From assembly GCF_963662255.1 (NCBI RefSeq), contig NW_026912129.1, forward strand, positions 620,001 to 684,000: a stretch of 64,000 bases of DNA, written 5' to 3'. Made by a program: the position numbers and the translations under genes. Positions 1 to 14,393 of this stretch are shown here, piece after piece. Below the pieces are notes generated by a model. That model was not told the origin of the DNA. It saw only the letters and a program-made list of their open reading frames with translations, and did no database searches. The stretch comes from Cinclus cinclus. Its lineage: Eukaryota > Chordata > Aves > Passeriformes > Cinclidae. Positions within the stretch are counted from its first letter, which is position 1; each line of letters starts with the position of its first letter.

Positions 1-1075
1 ATAGGTCCCCATGCTGTCAGAGTTCATCCCTGGTCCTTTTGCGCCCCCTGGTGTCAAAAAGGATTCTTAGATTGTTAGCCTGCATTGGGTCACAATGGTT
101 CCTTGCTTCTCTTAACCCCTGTGGTGTCACAATGCATCCCATGCCCTTTTAGGCCACTTGATATCACAATGAATCATTTGATTTTTGACCTCCATGGTGG
201 CATAATTGTACCAGGATTTAATTGGGCCCCATGCTTTCACAATTCATCCCTGGCCCTTTTACGCCCTTTGGTGTCACAAGGGACCATTAGATTGTTAGCC
301 TGCATTTGGTCACAATGGTTCCTTGCTTCTCTTAACCTCTGTGGTGTCACAATGCATTCCATGCCATTTTAGGCCACTTGATGTCACAATGAATCATTTG
401 ATTCTTGGCCTCCATGGTGTCATAATGGTTCCTTGTTTCTATTGGCCCTCATGCTGTCACAATTCATCCCTGGCCCTTTTACACCCCCTGGTGTCAAATG
501 GGATCCTGGGATTATTAGCCTCCATTGGGTCACAATGGTTCCTTGCTTCTCTTAACCCCTGTGGTGTCACAATGCATCCCATGCCCTTTTAGGCCACTTG
601 ATGTCACAATGAATCATTTGATTCTTGGCCTCCATGGTGGCATAATAGATCCTTGCTTCTATTGGTCCCCGTGCTGTAACAATCCATCCCTGGCCATTTT
701 TTGCCCCCTGGTGTCACAATGGATCATTAGATCGTTAGCCTGCATTGGGTCACAATGGTTCCTTGCTTCTCTTAACCTCTGTGGTGTCACAATGCATTCC
801 AAGAACTTTTAGGCCACTTGGTGTTACAATGAATCATTTGATTCTTGGCCTCTATGGTGTCATAATATTTCCATGATTTTATTGTGCCCCATGCTTTCAC
901 ATTTCATCCCTGGCCCTATTACAACCCCTGGTGCCACAAGGGATCATTAGATTATTAGCCTGCATTGGGTCACAATGGTTCCTTGCTTCTCTTAACCCCT
1001 GTGGTGTCACAATGCATCCCATGCCCTTTTAGGCCACTTGATATCACAATGAATCATTTGATTTTTGGCCTCCAT
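1..1075. repeat. Segmental copy, partner 6385-7459 (offset 6384)
   Basis: Base-by-base reading finds three differences over about 1075 bp: near position 30, near 56 and near 188. The match ends abruptly at 1076/7460, where this copy continues with an AGATCCTTGC-type unit and the partner with a GTACCAGG-type unit. The offset is 29 units plus 4 bp. The left end is cut by the window edge, so the true copy may be longer. Confidence 0.9.
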
Positions 1076-2066
1076 GGTGACATAATAGATCCTTGCTTCT
1101 ATTGGTCCCCGTGCTGTAACAATTCATCCCTGGCCCTTTTTATACCCCCTGGTGCCACAAGGGATCATTAGATTGTTAGACTGCATTGGGTCACTATGGT
1201 TCCTTGCTTCTCTTAACCCCTGTGGTGTCACAATGCATCCCATGCCCTTTTAGGCCACTTGATATCACAATGAATCATTTCATTTTTGGCCTCCATGGTG
1301 GCATAATTGTACCAGGATTTAATTGGGCCCCATGCTTTCACAATTCATCCCTGGCCCTTTTACGCCCATTGGTGTCACAAGGGACCATTAGATTGTTAGC
1401 CTGCATTGGGTCACAATGGTTCCTTGCTTCTCTTAACCTCTGTGGTGTCACAATGCATTCCATGCCATTTTAGGCCACTTGATGTCACAATGAATCATTT
1501 GATTCTTGGCCTCCATGGTGTCATAATGGTTCCTTGTTTCTATTGGCCCCCATGCTGTCACAATTCATCCCTGGCCCTTTTACGCCCCCTGGTGTCAAAT
1601 GGGATCCTGGGATTATTAGCCTCCATTGGGTCACAATGGATCCTTGCTTCTCTTAACCCCTGTGGTGTCACAATGCATCCCATGCCCTTTTAGGCCACTT
1701 GATGTCACAATGAATCATTTGATTCTTGGCCTCCATGGTGTCATAATGGTTCCTTGTTTCTATTGGCCCCCATGCTGTCACAATTCATGCCTGGCCCTTT
1801 TACGCCCCCTGGTGTCAAATGGGATCCTGGGATTATTAGCCTCCATTGGGTCACAATGGATATTTGCTTCTCTTAACCCCTGTGGTGTCACAATGCATCC
1901 CATGCCCTTTTAGGCCACTTGATGTCACAATGAATCATTTGATTCTTGGCCTCCATGGTGACATAATAGATCCTTGCTTCTATTGGTCCCCGTGCTGTAA
2001 CAATTCATCCCTGGCCCTTTTTATACCCCCTGGTGCCACAAGGGATCATTAGATTGTTAGACTGCA

Positions 2067-4560
2067 TTGGGTCACTATGGTTCCTTGCTTCTCTTAACCC
2101 CTGTGGTGTCACAATGCATCCCATGCCCTTTTAGGCCACTTGATGTCACAATGAATCATTTGATTCTTGGCCTCCATGGTGGCATAATAGAACCTTGCTT
2201 CTATTGGTCCCCGTGCTGTAACAATCCATCCCTGGCCATTTTTTGCCCCCTGGTGTCACAATGGATGATTAGATTGTTAGCCTTCTTTGGGTCACAATGG
2301 TTCCTTGCTTCTCTAAGCCCCTGTGGTGTCACAATGCATCCCATGCCCTTTTAGGCCACTTGGTGTTACAATGAATCATTTGAGTCTTGGCCTCTATTGT
2401 GTCATAATATTTCCATGTTTTTATTGTGCCCCATGCTTTCACAATTCATCCCTGGCCCTATTACAACCCCTGGTGTCACAATGGATCATTAGATTGTTAG
2501 CCTGCATTGGGTCACAATGGTTCCTTGCTTCTCTTAACCTCTGTGGTGTCACAATGCATTCCAAGACCTTTTAGGCCACTTGGTCTTACAATGAACCATT
2601 TCATTCTTGGCCTCCATGGTGTCATAATGGTTCCTTGTTTCTATTGGTCCCCATGCTGTCAGAGTTCATCCGTGGTCCTTTTGCGCCCCCTGGTGTCAAA
2701 AGGGATTCTTAGATTGCTAGCCTGCCTTGGGTCACAATGGTTCCTTGCTTCTCTTAACCCCTGTGGTGTCACAATGCATCCCATGCCCTTTTAGGCCACT
2801 TGATATCACAATGAATCATTTGATTTTTGGCCTCCATGGTGGCATAATTGTACCAGGATTTAATTGGGCCCCATGCTTTCACAATTCATCCCTGGCCCTT
2901 TTACGCCCATTGGTGTCACAAGGGACCATTAGATTGTTAGCCTGCATTGGGTCACAATGGTTCCTTGCTTCTCTTAACCTCTGTCGTGTCACAATGCATT
3001 CCATGCCATTTTAGGCCACTTGATGTCACAATGAATCATTTGATTCTTGGCCTCCATGGTGTGATAATGGTTCCTTGTTTCTATTGCCCCCCATGCTGTC
3101 ACAATTCATCCCTGGCCCTTTTACGCCCCCTGGTGTCAAATGGGATCCTGGGATTATTAGCCTCCATTGGGTCACAATGGATATTTGCTTCTCTTAAACC
3201 CTGTGGTGTCACAATGCATCCCATGACCTTTTAGGCCACTTGATGTCACAATGAATCATTTGATTCTTGGCCTCCATGGTGACATAATAGATCCTTGCTT
3301 CTATTGGTCCCCGTGCTGTAACAATCCATCCCTGGCCCTTTCTAAACCCCCTGGTGCCCCAAGGGATCATTAGATTGTTAGCCTGCATTGGGTCACAATG
3401 GTTCCTTGCTTCTCTTAACCCCTGTGGTGTCACAATGCATCCCATGCCCTTTTAGGCCACTTGATGTCACAATGAATCATTTGATTCTTGGCCTCCATGG
3501 TGGCATAATAGATCCTTGCTTCTATTGGTCCCCGTGCTGTAACAATCCATCCCTGGTCATTTTAGGCCCCCTGGTGACACAATGGATCATTAGATTGTTA
3601 GCCTGCTTTGGGTCACAATGGTTCCTTGCTTCTCTTAGCCCCTGTGGTGTCACAATGCATCCCATGCCCTTTTAGGCCACTTGGTGTTACAATGAATCAT
3701 TTGAGTCTTGGCCTCTATTGTGTCATAATATTTCCATGTTTTTATTGTGCCCCATGCTTTCACAATTCATCCCTGGCCCTATTACAACCCCTGGTGTCAC
3801 AATGGATCATTAGATTGTTAGCCTGCATTGGGTCACAATGGTTCCTTGCTTCTCTTAACCTCTGTGGTGTCACAATGCATTCCAAGACCTTTTAGGCCAC
3901 TTGGTCTTACAATGAACCATTTGATTCTTGGCCTCCATGGTGTCATAATGGTTCCTTGCTACTATAGGTCCCCATGCTGTCAGAGTTCATCCGTGGTCCT
4001 TTTGCGCCCCCTGGTGTCAAAAGGGATTCTTAGATTGTTAGCCTGCATTGGGTCACAATGGTTCCTTGCTTCTCTTAACCCCTGTGGTGTCACAATGCAT
4101 CCCATGCCCTTTTAGGCCACTTGATATCACAATGAATCATTTCATTTTTGGCCTCCATGGTGGCATAATTGTACCAGGATTTAATTGGGCCCCTTGCTTT
4201 CACAATTCATCCCTGGCCCTTTTAGGCCCATTGGTGTCACAAGGGACCATTAGATTGTTAGCCTGCATTGGGTCACAATGGTTCCTTGCTTCTCTTAACC
4301 TCTGTCGTGTCACAATGCATTCCATGCCCTTTTAGGCCACTTGGTCTTACAATGAACCATTTGATTCTTGGCCTCCATGGTGTCATAATGGTTCCTTGTT
4401 TCTATTGGCCCCCATGCTGTCACAATTCATCCCTGGCCCTTTTACGCCCCCTGGTGTCAAATGGGATCCTGGGATTATTAGCCTCCATTGGGTCACAATG
4501 GATCCTTGCTTCTCTTAACCCCTGTGGTGTCACCATGCATCCCATGCCCTTTTAGGCCAC
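2067..4560. repeat. Tandem duplication of a six-unit block, period 1321 bp
   Basis: The block 2067-3239 recurs at 3388-4560, with the same order of subtypes over six consecutive units and only scattered substitutions. Shared rare variants include CTCTAAGCCCC/CTCTTAGCCCC and TCTATTGTGTCATAATATTTCC. After 4560 the second copy switches to another subtype. This is a local higher-order repeat of only about two copies. Confidence 0.85.
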
Positions 4561-7500
4561 TTGGTGTTACAATGAATCATTTGATTCTTGGCCTCTATGG
4601 TGTCATAATATTTCCATGATTTTATTGTGCCCCATGCTTTCACATTTCATCCCTGGCCCTATTACAACCCCTGGTGCCACAAGGGATCATTAGATTATTT
4701 GCCTGCATTGGGTCACAATGGTTCCTTGCTTCTCTTAACCTCTGTGGTGTCACAATGCATTCCAAGACCTTTTAGGCCACTTGGTCTTATAATGAACCAT
4801 TTGATTCTTGGCCTCCATGGTGTCATAATGGTTCCTTGCTTCTATAGGTCCCCATGCTGTCAGAGTTCATCCCTGGTCCTTTTGCGCCCCCTGGTGTCAA
4901 AAAGGATTCTTAGATTGTTAGCCTGCATTGGGTCACAATGGTTCCTTGCTTCTCTTAACCCCTGTGGTGTCACAATGCATCCCATGCCCTTTTAGGCCAC
5001 TTGATATCACAATGAATCATTTGATTTTTGACCTCCATGGTGGCATAATTGTACCAGGATTTAATTGGGCCACATGCTTTCACTATTCATCCCTGGCCCT
5101 TTTAGGCCCATTGGTGTCACAAGGGACCATTAGATTGTTAGCCTCCATTCGGTCACAATGGTTCCTTGCTTCTCTTAACCCCTGGGGTGTCACAATGCAT
5201 TCCATGCCATTTTAGGCCCCTTGATGTCACAATGAATCATTTGAATCTTGGCCTCCATGGTGGCAGAATAGATCTTTGCTTCTATTGGTCCCCGTGCTGT
5301 AACAATCCATCCCTGGCCCTTTTTATACCCCCTGGTGCCACAAGGGATCATTAGATTGTTAGCGTGCATTGGGTCACAATGGTTCCTGGCTTCTCTTAAC
5401 CCCTGTGGTGTCACAATGCATTCCATGCCCTTTTAGGCCACTTGATGTCACAATGAATCATTTGATTCTTGGCCTCCATGGTGTCATAATGGTTCCTTGT
5501 TTCTATTGGGCCCCATGCTGTCACATTTCATCCCTGGCCCTTTTACGCCCCTGGTGTCAAATGGGATCCTGGGATTATTAGCCTCCATTGGGTCAGAATG
5601 GTTCCTTGCTTCTCTTAACCTCTGTGGTGTCACAATGCATTCCAAGCCCTTTTAGGCCACTTGGTCTTACAACGAACCATTTGATTCTTGGCCTTCATGG
5701 TGTCATAATGGTTCCTTGCTTCTATAGGTCCCCATGCTGTCAGAGTTCATCCGTGGTCCTTTTGCGCCCCCTGGTGTCAAAAGGGATTCTTAGATTGTTA
5801 GCCGGCTTTGGGTCACAATGGTTCCTTGCTTCTCTTAACCCCTGTGGTGTCACAATGCATCCCATACCCTTTTAGGCCACTTGATGTCACAATGAATCAT
5901 TTGATTCTTGGCCTCCATGGTGACATAATAGATCCTTGCTTCTATTGGTCCCCGTGCTGTAACAATCCATCCCTGGCCCTTTCTAAACCCCCTGGTGCCC
6001 CAAGGGATCATTAGATTGTTAGCCTGCATTAGGTCACAATGGTTCCTTGCTTCTCTTAACCCCTGTGGTGTCACCATGCATCCCATGCCCTTTTAGGCCA
6101 CTTGGTGTTACAATGAATCATTTGAGTCTTGGCCTCTATGGTGTCATAATATTTCCATGATTTTATTGGGCCCCATGCTTTCACAATTCATCCCTGGCCC
6201 TATTACAACCCCTGGTGTCACAATGGATCATTAGATTGTTAGCCTGCATTGGGTCACAATGGTTCCTTGCTTCTCTTAACCCCGGTGGTGTCACAATGCA
6301 TTCCAAGACCTTTTAGGCCACTTGGTCTTACAATGAACCATTTGATTCTTGGCCTCCATGGTGTCATAATGGTTCCTTGCTTCTATAGGTCCCCATGCTG
6401 TCAGAGTTCATCCGTGGTCCTTTTGCGCCCCCTGGTGTCAAAAGGGATTCTTAGATTGTTAGCCTGCATTGGGTCACAATGGTTCCTTGCTTCTCTTAAC
6501 CCCTGTGGTGTCACAATGCATCCCATGCCCTTTTAGGCCACTTGATATCACAATGAATCATTTGATTTTTGGCCTCCATGGTGGCATAATTGTACCAGGA
6601 TTTAATTGGGCCCCATGCTTTCACAATTCATCCCTGGCCCTTTTACGCCCTTTGGTGTCACAAGGGACCATTAGATTGTTAGCCTGCATTTGGTCACAAT
6701 GGTTCCTTGCTTCTCTTAACCTCTGTGGTGTCACAATGCATTCCATGCCATTTTAGGCCACTTGATGTCACAATGAATCATTTGATTCTTGGCCTCCATG
6801 GTGTCATAATGGTTCCTTGTTTCTATTGGCCCTCATGCTGTCACAATTCATCCCTGGCCCTTTTACACCCCCTGGTGTCAAATGGGATCCTGGGATTATT
6901 AGCCTCCATTGGGTCACAATGGTTCCTTGCTTCTCTTAACCCCTGTGGTGTCACAATGCATCCCATGCCCTTTTAGGCCACTTGATGTCACAATGAATCA
7001 TTTGATTCTTGGCCTCCATGGTGGCATAATAGATCCTTGCTTCTATTGGTCCCCGTGCTGTAACAATCCATCCCTGGCCATTTTTTGCCCCCTGGTGTCA
7101 CAATGGATCATTAGATCGTTAGCCTGCATTGGGTCACAATGGTTCCTTGCTTCTCTTAACCTCTGTGGTGTCACAATGCATTCCAAGAACTTTTAGGCCA
7201 CTTGGTGTTACAATGAATCATTTGATTCTTGGCCTCTATGGTGTCATAATATTTCCATGATTTTATTGTGCCCCATGCTTTCACATTTCATCCCTGGCCC
7301 TATTACAACCCCTGGTGCCACAAGGGATCATTAGATTATTAGCCTGCATTGGGTCACAATGGTTCCTTGCTTCTCTTAACCCCTGTGGTGTCACAATGCA
7401 TCCCATGCCCTTTTAGGCCACTTGATATCACAATGAATCATTTGATTTTTGGCCTCCATTGTGGCATAATTGTACCAGGATTTAATTGGGCCCCATGCTT

Positions 7501-10500
7501 TCACAATTCATCCCTGGCCCTTTTACGCCCTTTGGTGTCACAAGGGACCATTAGATTGTTAGCCTGCATTTGGTCACAATGGTTCCTTGCTTCTCTTAAC
7601 CTCTGTGGTGTCACAATGCATTCCATGCCCTTTTAGGCCACTTGATGTCACAATGAATCATTTGATTCTTGGCCTCCATGGTGTCATAATGGTTCCTTGT
7701 TTCTATTGGCCCCCATGCTGTCACAATTCATCCCTGGCCCTTTTACACCCCCTGGTGTCAAATGGGATCCTGGGATTATTAGCCTCCATTGGGTCACAAT
7801 GGACCCTTGCTTCTCTTAACCCCTGTGGTGTCACAATGCATCCCATGCCCTTTTAGGCCACTTGATGTCACAATGAATCATTTGATTCTTGGCCTCCTTG
7901 GTGGCATAATAGATCCTTGCTTCTATTGTTCCCCGTGCTGTAACAATCCATCCCTGGCCATTTTTTGCCCCCTTGTGTCACAATGGATCATTAGATTGTT
8001 AGCCTGCATTGGGTCACAATGGTTCCTTGCTTCTCTTAACCTCTGTGGTGTCACAATGCATTCCAAGACCTTTTAGGCCACTTGGTCTTACAATGAACCA
8101 TTTGATTCTTGGCCTCCATGGTGTCATAATGGTTCCTTGCTTCTGTAGGTCCCCATGCTGTCAGAGTTCATCCGTGGTCCTTTTGCGCCCCCTGGTGTCA
8201 AAAGGGATTCTTAGATTGTTAGCCTGCATTGGGTCACAATGGTTCCTTGCTTCTCTTAACCTCTGTGGTGTCACAATGCATTCCATGCACTTTTAGGCCA
8301 CTTGGTCTTATAATGAACCATTTGATTCTTGGCCTCCATGGTGTCATAATGGTTCCTTGTTTCTATTGGCCCCCATGCTGTCACAATTCATCCCTGGCCT
8401 TTTTAGGCCCCCTGGTGTCAAATGGGATCCTGGGATTATTAGCCTCCATTGGGTCACAATGGTTCCTTGCTTCTCTTAACCCCTGTGGTGTCACAATGCA
8501 TCCCATGCCCTTTTAGGCCACTTGATGTCACAATGAATCATTTGATTCTTGGCCTCCATGGTGGCATAATAGATCCTTGCTTCTATTGGACCCCGTGCTG
8601 TAACAATCCATCCCTGGCCATTTTAGGCCCCCTGGTGTCACAAGGGATCTTTAGATTGTTAGCCTGCATTGGGTCACAATGGTTCCTTGCTTCTCTTAAC
8701 CCCTGTGGTGTCACAATGCATCCCATGCCCTTTTAGGCCACTTGATGTTACAATGAATCATTTGAGTCTTGGCCTCTATGGTGTCATAATATTTCCATGA
8801 TTTTATTGTGCCCCATGCTTTCACAATTCATCCCTGGCCCTATTGCAACCCCTGGTGTCACAATGGATCATTAGATTGTTAGCCTGCATTGGGTCACAAT
8901 GGTTCCTTGCTTCTCTTAATCCCGGTGGTATCACAATGCATTCCAAGACCTTTTAGGCCACTTGATATCACAATGAATCATTTGATTTTTGGCCTCCATG
9001 GTGGCATAATTGTACCAGGATTTAATTGGGCCCCATGCTTTCACAATTCATCCCTGGCCCTTTTACGCCCTTTGGTGTCACAAGGGACCATTAGATTGTT
9101 AGCCTGCATTTGGTCACAATGGTTCCTTGCTTCTCTTAACCTCTGTGGTGTCACAATGCATTCCAAGAACTTTTAGGCCACTTGGTCTTACAATGAATCA
9201 TTTGATTCTTGGCCTCCATGGTGTCATAATATTTCCATGATTTTATTGTGCCCCATGCTTTCACATTTCATCCCTGGCCCTATTACAACCCCTGGTGCCA
9301 CAAGGGATCATTAGATTATTAGCCTGCATTGGGTCACAATGGTTCCTTGCTTCTCTTAACCCCTGTGGTGTCACAATGCATCCCCTGCCCTTTTAGGCCA
9401 CTTGATATCACAATGAATCATTTCATTTTTGGCCTCCATGGTGGCATAATTGTACCAGGATTTAATTGGGCCCCATGCTTTCACAATTCATCCCTGGCCC
9501 TTTTAGGCCCATTGGTGTCACAAGGGACCATTAGATTGTTAGCCTGCATTGGGTCACAATGGTTCCTTGCTTCTCTTAACCCCTGAGGTGTCACAATGCA
9601 TTCCATGCCCTTTTAGGCCACTTGGTCTTCAATGAACCATTTGATTCTTGGCCTCCATGGTGTCATAATGGTTCCTTGTTTCTATTGGTCCCCGTGCTGT
9701 AACAATTCATCCCTGGCCCTTTTTATACCCCCTGGTGCCACAAGGGATCATTAGATTGTTAGCCTGCCTTGGGTCACAATGGTTCCTTGCTTCTCTTAAC
9801 CCCTGTGGTGTCACAATGCATCCCATGCCCTTTTAGGCCACTTGATATCACAATGAATCATTTGATTTTTGGCCTCCATGGTGGCATAATTGTACCAGGA
9901 TTTAATTGGGCCCCATGCATTCACAATTCATCCCTGGCCCTTTTAGGCCCATTGGTGTCAGAAGGGACCATTAGATTGTTAGCCTGCATTTGGTCACAAT
10001 GGTTCCTTGCTTCTCTTAACCTCTGTGGTGTCACAATGCATTCCATGCCATTTTAGGCCACTTGATGTCACAATGAATCATTTGATTCTTGGCCTCCATG
10101 GTGTCATAATGGTTCCTTGTTTCTATTGGCCCCCATGCTGTCACAATTCATCCCTGGCCCTTTTACGCCCCCTGGTGTCAAATGGGATCCTGGGATTATT
10201 AGCCTCCATTGGGTCACAATGGTTCCTTGATTCTCTTAACCCCTGTGGTGTCACAATGCATCCCATGCCCTTTTAGGCCACTTGATGTCACAATGAATCA
10301 TTTGATTCTTGGCCTCCATGGTGACATAATAGATCCTTGCTTCTATTGGTCCCCGTGCTGTAACAATCCATCCCTGGCAATTTTAGTCCCCCAGGTGTCT
10401 CAAGGGATTATTAGATTGTTAGCCTGCATTGGGTCACAATGGTTCCTTGCCTCTCTTAGCCCCTGTGGTGTCACAATGCATTCCATGCCCTTTTAGGCCA

Positions 10501-10699
10501 CTTGGTGTTACAATGAATCATTTGATTCTTGGCCTCTATGGTGTCATAATATTTCCATGATTTTATTGTGCCCTATGCTTTCACATTTCATCCCTGGCCC
10601 TATTACAACCCCTGGTGCCACAAGGGATCATTAGATTATTAGCCTGCATTGGGTCACAATGGTTCCTTGCTTCTCTTAACCTATGTGGTGTCACAATGC

Positions 10700-11730
10700 A
10701 TCCCATGCCCTTTTAGGCCACTTGATGTCACAATGAATCATTTAAATCTTGGCCTCCATGGTGGCGTAATTGTACCAGGTTTTAATTGGGCCCCATGCTT
10801 TCACAATACATCCCTGCCCCTTTTAGGCCCATTGGTGTCAAAAGGGATCATTAGATTGTTAGGCTCCATTGGGTCACAATGGATCCTTGCTTCTCTTAAC
10901 CCCTGTGCTGTCACAATGCATCCCATGCCCTTTTAGGCCACATGATGTCACAATGAATCATTTGATTCTTGGCCTCCACGGTGGCATAATAGATCCTTGC
11001 TTCTATTGGTCCCCGTGCTGTAACAATCCATCCCTGGCCCTTTTTATACCCCCTGGTGCCACAAGGGATCATTAGATAGTTAGCCTGCATTGGGTCACAA
11101 TGGATCCTAGCTTCTCTTAACCCCTGTGGTGTCACAATGCATCCCATGCCCTTTTAGGCCACTTGATGTCACAATGAATCATTTGATTCTTGGCCTCCAT
11201 GGTGGCATAATTGTACCAGGTTTTACTTGGGCCCCATGCTTTCACAATTCATCTCTGCCCCTTTTAGGCCCATTGGTGTCACAAGGGATCATTAGATTGT
11301 TAGCCTGCTTTGGGTCACAATGGTTCCTTGCTTCTCTTAACCTCTGTGGCGTTACAATGCATCCCATGCCCTTTTAGGCCACTTGATGTCACAATGAATC
11401 ATTTGATTCTTGGCCTCCATGGTGTGGTAATGGTTTCTTGTTTCTATTGGGCCCCATGCTGTCACAATTCATCCCTGGCCCTTTTACGCCCCCTGGTGTC
11501 AAATGGGATGCTGGGATTATTAGCCTCCATTGGGTCACAATGGATCCTTGCTTCTCTTAACCCCTGTGCTGTCACAATGCATCCCATGCCCTTTTAGGCC
11601 ACTTGATGTCACAATGAATCATTTGATTCTTGGCCTCCAGGGTGGCATAATAAATCCTTGCTTCTATTGGTCCCCGTGCTGTAACAATCCATCCCTGGCC
11701 CTTTTTATACCCCCTGGTGCCACAAGGGAT
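10700..11730. repeat. Segmental copy, partner 12243-13273 (offset 1543)
   Basis: The same series of unit variants appears in both segments, including GCCACATGATGTCAC and GTGTGGTAATGGTTTC. There are few differences, such as GGCGTTACAAT versus GGCGTCACAAT. The copies part at about 11730/13273, where one reads GGGATTCTTAG and the other GGGATCATTAG. The offset is seven units plus 3 bp. Confidence 0.85.
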
Positions 11731-14388
11731 TCTTAGATTGTTAGCCTGCATTGGGTCACAATGGATCCTTGCTTCTCTTAACCCCTGTGCTGTCACAATG
11801 CATCCCATGCCCTTTTAGGCCACTTGATGTCACAATGAATCATTTGATTCTTGGCCTCCACGGTGGCATAATAGATCCTTGCTTCTATTGGTCCCCGTGC
11901 TGTAACAATCCATCCCTGGCCCTTTTTATACCCCCTGGTGCCACAAGGGATCATTAGATTGTTAGCCTGCATTGGGTCACAATGGATCCTAGCTTCTCTT
12001 AACCCCTGTGGTGTCACAATGCATCCCATGCCCTTTTAGGCCACTTGATGTCACAATGAATCATTTGATTCTTGGCCTCCATGGTGTGGTAATGGTTCCT
12101 TGTTTCTATTGGGCCCCATGCAGTCACAATTCATCCCTGGCCCTTTTACGCCCCCTGGTGTCAAATGGGATGCTGGGATTATTAGCCTCCATTGGGTCAC
12201 AATGGATCCTTGCTTCTCTTAACCCCTGTGCTGTCACAATGCATCCCATGCCCTTTTAGGCCACTTGATGTCACAATGAATCATTTAAATCTTGGCCTCC
12301 ATGGTGGCGTAATTGTACCAGGTTTTAATTGGGCCCCATGCTTTCACAATACATCCCTGCCCCTTTTAGGCCCATTGGTGTCAAAAGGGATCATTAGATT
12401 GTTAGGCTCCATTGGGTCACAATGGATCCTTGCTTCTCTTAACCCCTGTGCTGTCACAATGCATCCCATGCCCTTTTAGGCCACATGATGTCACAATGAA
12501 TCATTTGATTCTTGGCCTCCACGGTGGCATAATAGATCCTTGCTTCTATTGGTCCCCGTGCTGTAACAATCCATCCCTGGCCCTTTTTATACCCCCTGGT
12601 GCCACAAGGGATCATTAGATAGTTAGCCTGCATTGGGTCACAATGGATCCTGGCTTCTCTTAACCCCTGTGGTGTCACAATGCATCCCATGCCCTTTTAG
12701 GCCACTTGATGTCACAATGAATCATTTGATTCTTGGCCTCCATGGTGGCATAATTGTACCAGGTTTTACTTGGGCCCCATGCTTTCACGATTCATCCCTG
12801 CCCTTTTTAGGCCCATTGGTGTCACAAGGGATCATTAGATTGTTAGCCTGCATTGGGTCACAATGGTTCCTTGCTTCTCTTAACCTCTGTGGCGTCACAA
12901 TGCATCCCATGCCCTTTTAGGCCACTTGATGTCACAATGAATCATTTGATTCTTGGCCTCCATGGTGTGGTAATGGTTTCTTGTTTCTATTGGGCCCCAT
13001 GCTGTCACAATTCATCCCTGGCCCTTTTACGCCCCCTGGTGTCAAATGGGATGCTGGGATTATTAGCCTCCATTGGGTCACAATGGATCCTTGCTTCTCT
13101 TAACCCCTGTGCTGTCACAATGCATCCCATGCCCTTTTAGGCCACTTGATGTCACAATGAATCATTTGATTCTTGGCCTCCAGGGTGGCATAATAAATCC
13201 TTGCTTTTATTGGTCCCCGTGCTGTAACAATCCATCCCTGGCCCTTTTTATACCCCCTGGTGCCACAAGGGATCATTAGATTGTTAGCCTGCATTGGGTC
13301 ACAATGGTTCCTTGCTTCTCTTAACCTCTGTGGTGTCACAATGCATTCCAAGCGCTTTTAGGCCACTTGATGTCACAATGAACCATTTGATTCTTGGCCT
13401 TCATGGTGTCATAATGGTTCTTTGCTTCTATAGGTCCCCACGCTGTCAGAGTCCATCCGTGGTCCTTTTGCGCCTCCTGGTGTCAAAAGGGATTCTTAGA
13501 TGGTTAGCCTGCATTGGGTCACAATGGATCCTTGCTTCTCTTAACCCCTGTGCTGTCACAATGCATCCCATGCCCTTTTAGGCCACTTGATGTCACAATG
13601 AATCATTTGATTCTGGGCCTCCACGGTGGCATAATTGTACCAGGTTTTTCTTGGGCCCCATGGTTTCACAATTCATCCCTGCCCCTTTTAGGCCCATTGG
13701 TGTCACAAGGGATCATTAGATTGTTAGCCTGCATTGGGTCACAATGGTTCCTTGCTTCTCTTAACCTCTGTGGTGTCAAAATGCATCCCATGCCCTTTTA
13801 GGCCACTTGATGTCACAATGAATCATTTAAATCTTGGCCTCCATGGTGGCGTAATTGTACCAGGTTTTAATTGGGCCCCATGGTATCACAATTCATCCCT
13901 GGCCCTTTTACGCCCCCTGGTGTCAAATGGGATCCTGGGATTATTAGACTCCATTGGGTCACAATGGATCCTTGCTTCTCTTAACCCCTGTGCTGTCACA
14001 ATGCATCCCATGCCCTTTTAGGCCACTTGATGTCACTATGAATCATTTGATTCTTGGCCTCCACGGTGGCATAATTGATCCTTGCTTCTATTGGTCCCCG
14101 TGCTGTAACAATCCATCCCTGGCCCTTTTTATACCCCCTGGAGCCACAAGGGATCATTAGATTGTTAGCCTGCATTGGGTCACAATGGATCCTTGTTTCT
14201 CTTAACCCCTGTGGTGTCACAATGCATCCCATGCCCTTTTAGGCCACTTGATGTCACAATGAATCATTTGATTCTTGGCCTCCATGGTGGCATAATTGTA
14301 CCAGGTTTTACTTGGGCCCCATGCTTTCACAATTCATCCCTGCCCCTTTTAGGCCCATTGGTGTCACAAGGGATCATTAGATTGTTAG

Positions 14389-14393
14389 CCTGC
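14389..14393. mobile_element. Target site duplication, left copy (CCTGC)
   Basis: The five bases CCTGC immediately precede the left LTR and recur immediately after the right LTR at 20540-20544. Intact satellite units read TTAGCCTGCATTGGGTCAC here, so removing the provirus and one copy restores a normal unit. A 5-bp duplication is within the usual 4-6 bp retroviral range. Confidence 0.97.

Larger units (their letters stand above)
1..14393. repeat. Satellite DNA array, left block (220-bp units)
   Basis: About 65 head-to-tail units of 219-221 bp fill this stretch without other sequence. Each unit is six monomers of 35-38 bp sharing a core close to GTCACAATG. From 1 to about 10.6 kb the units belong to several alternating subtypes, recognised in the second monomer: one carrying GTACCAGGATTTAATTGG, one CCTTGTTTCTATTGGCCC, one AGATCCTTGCTTCTATTGG, one ATTTCCATG(A/T)TTTTATTG and one GGTTCCTTGCTTCTATAGG. 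From about 10.6 kb to the provirus the repertoire shifts to units with CTGTGCTGTCAC and GTACCAGGTTTTA, like the right block. Short open frames recur once per unit but change frame because 220 is not a multiple of three. No gene is supported. Confidence 0.97.
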
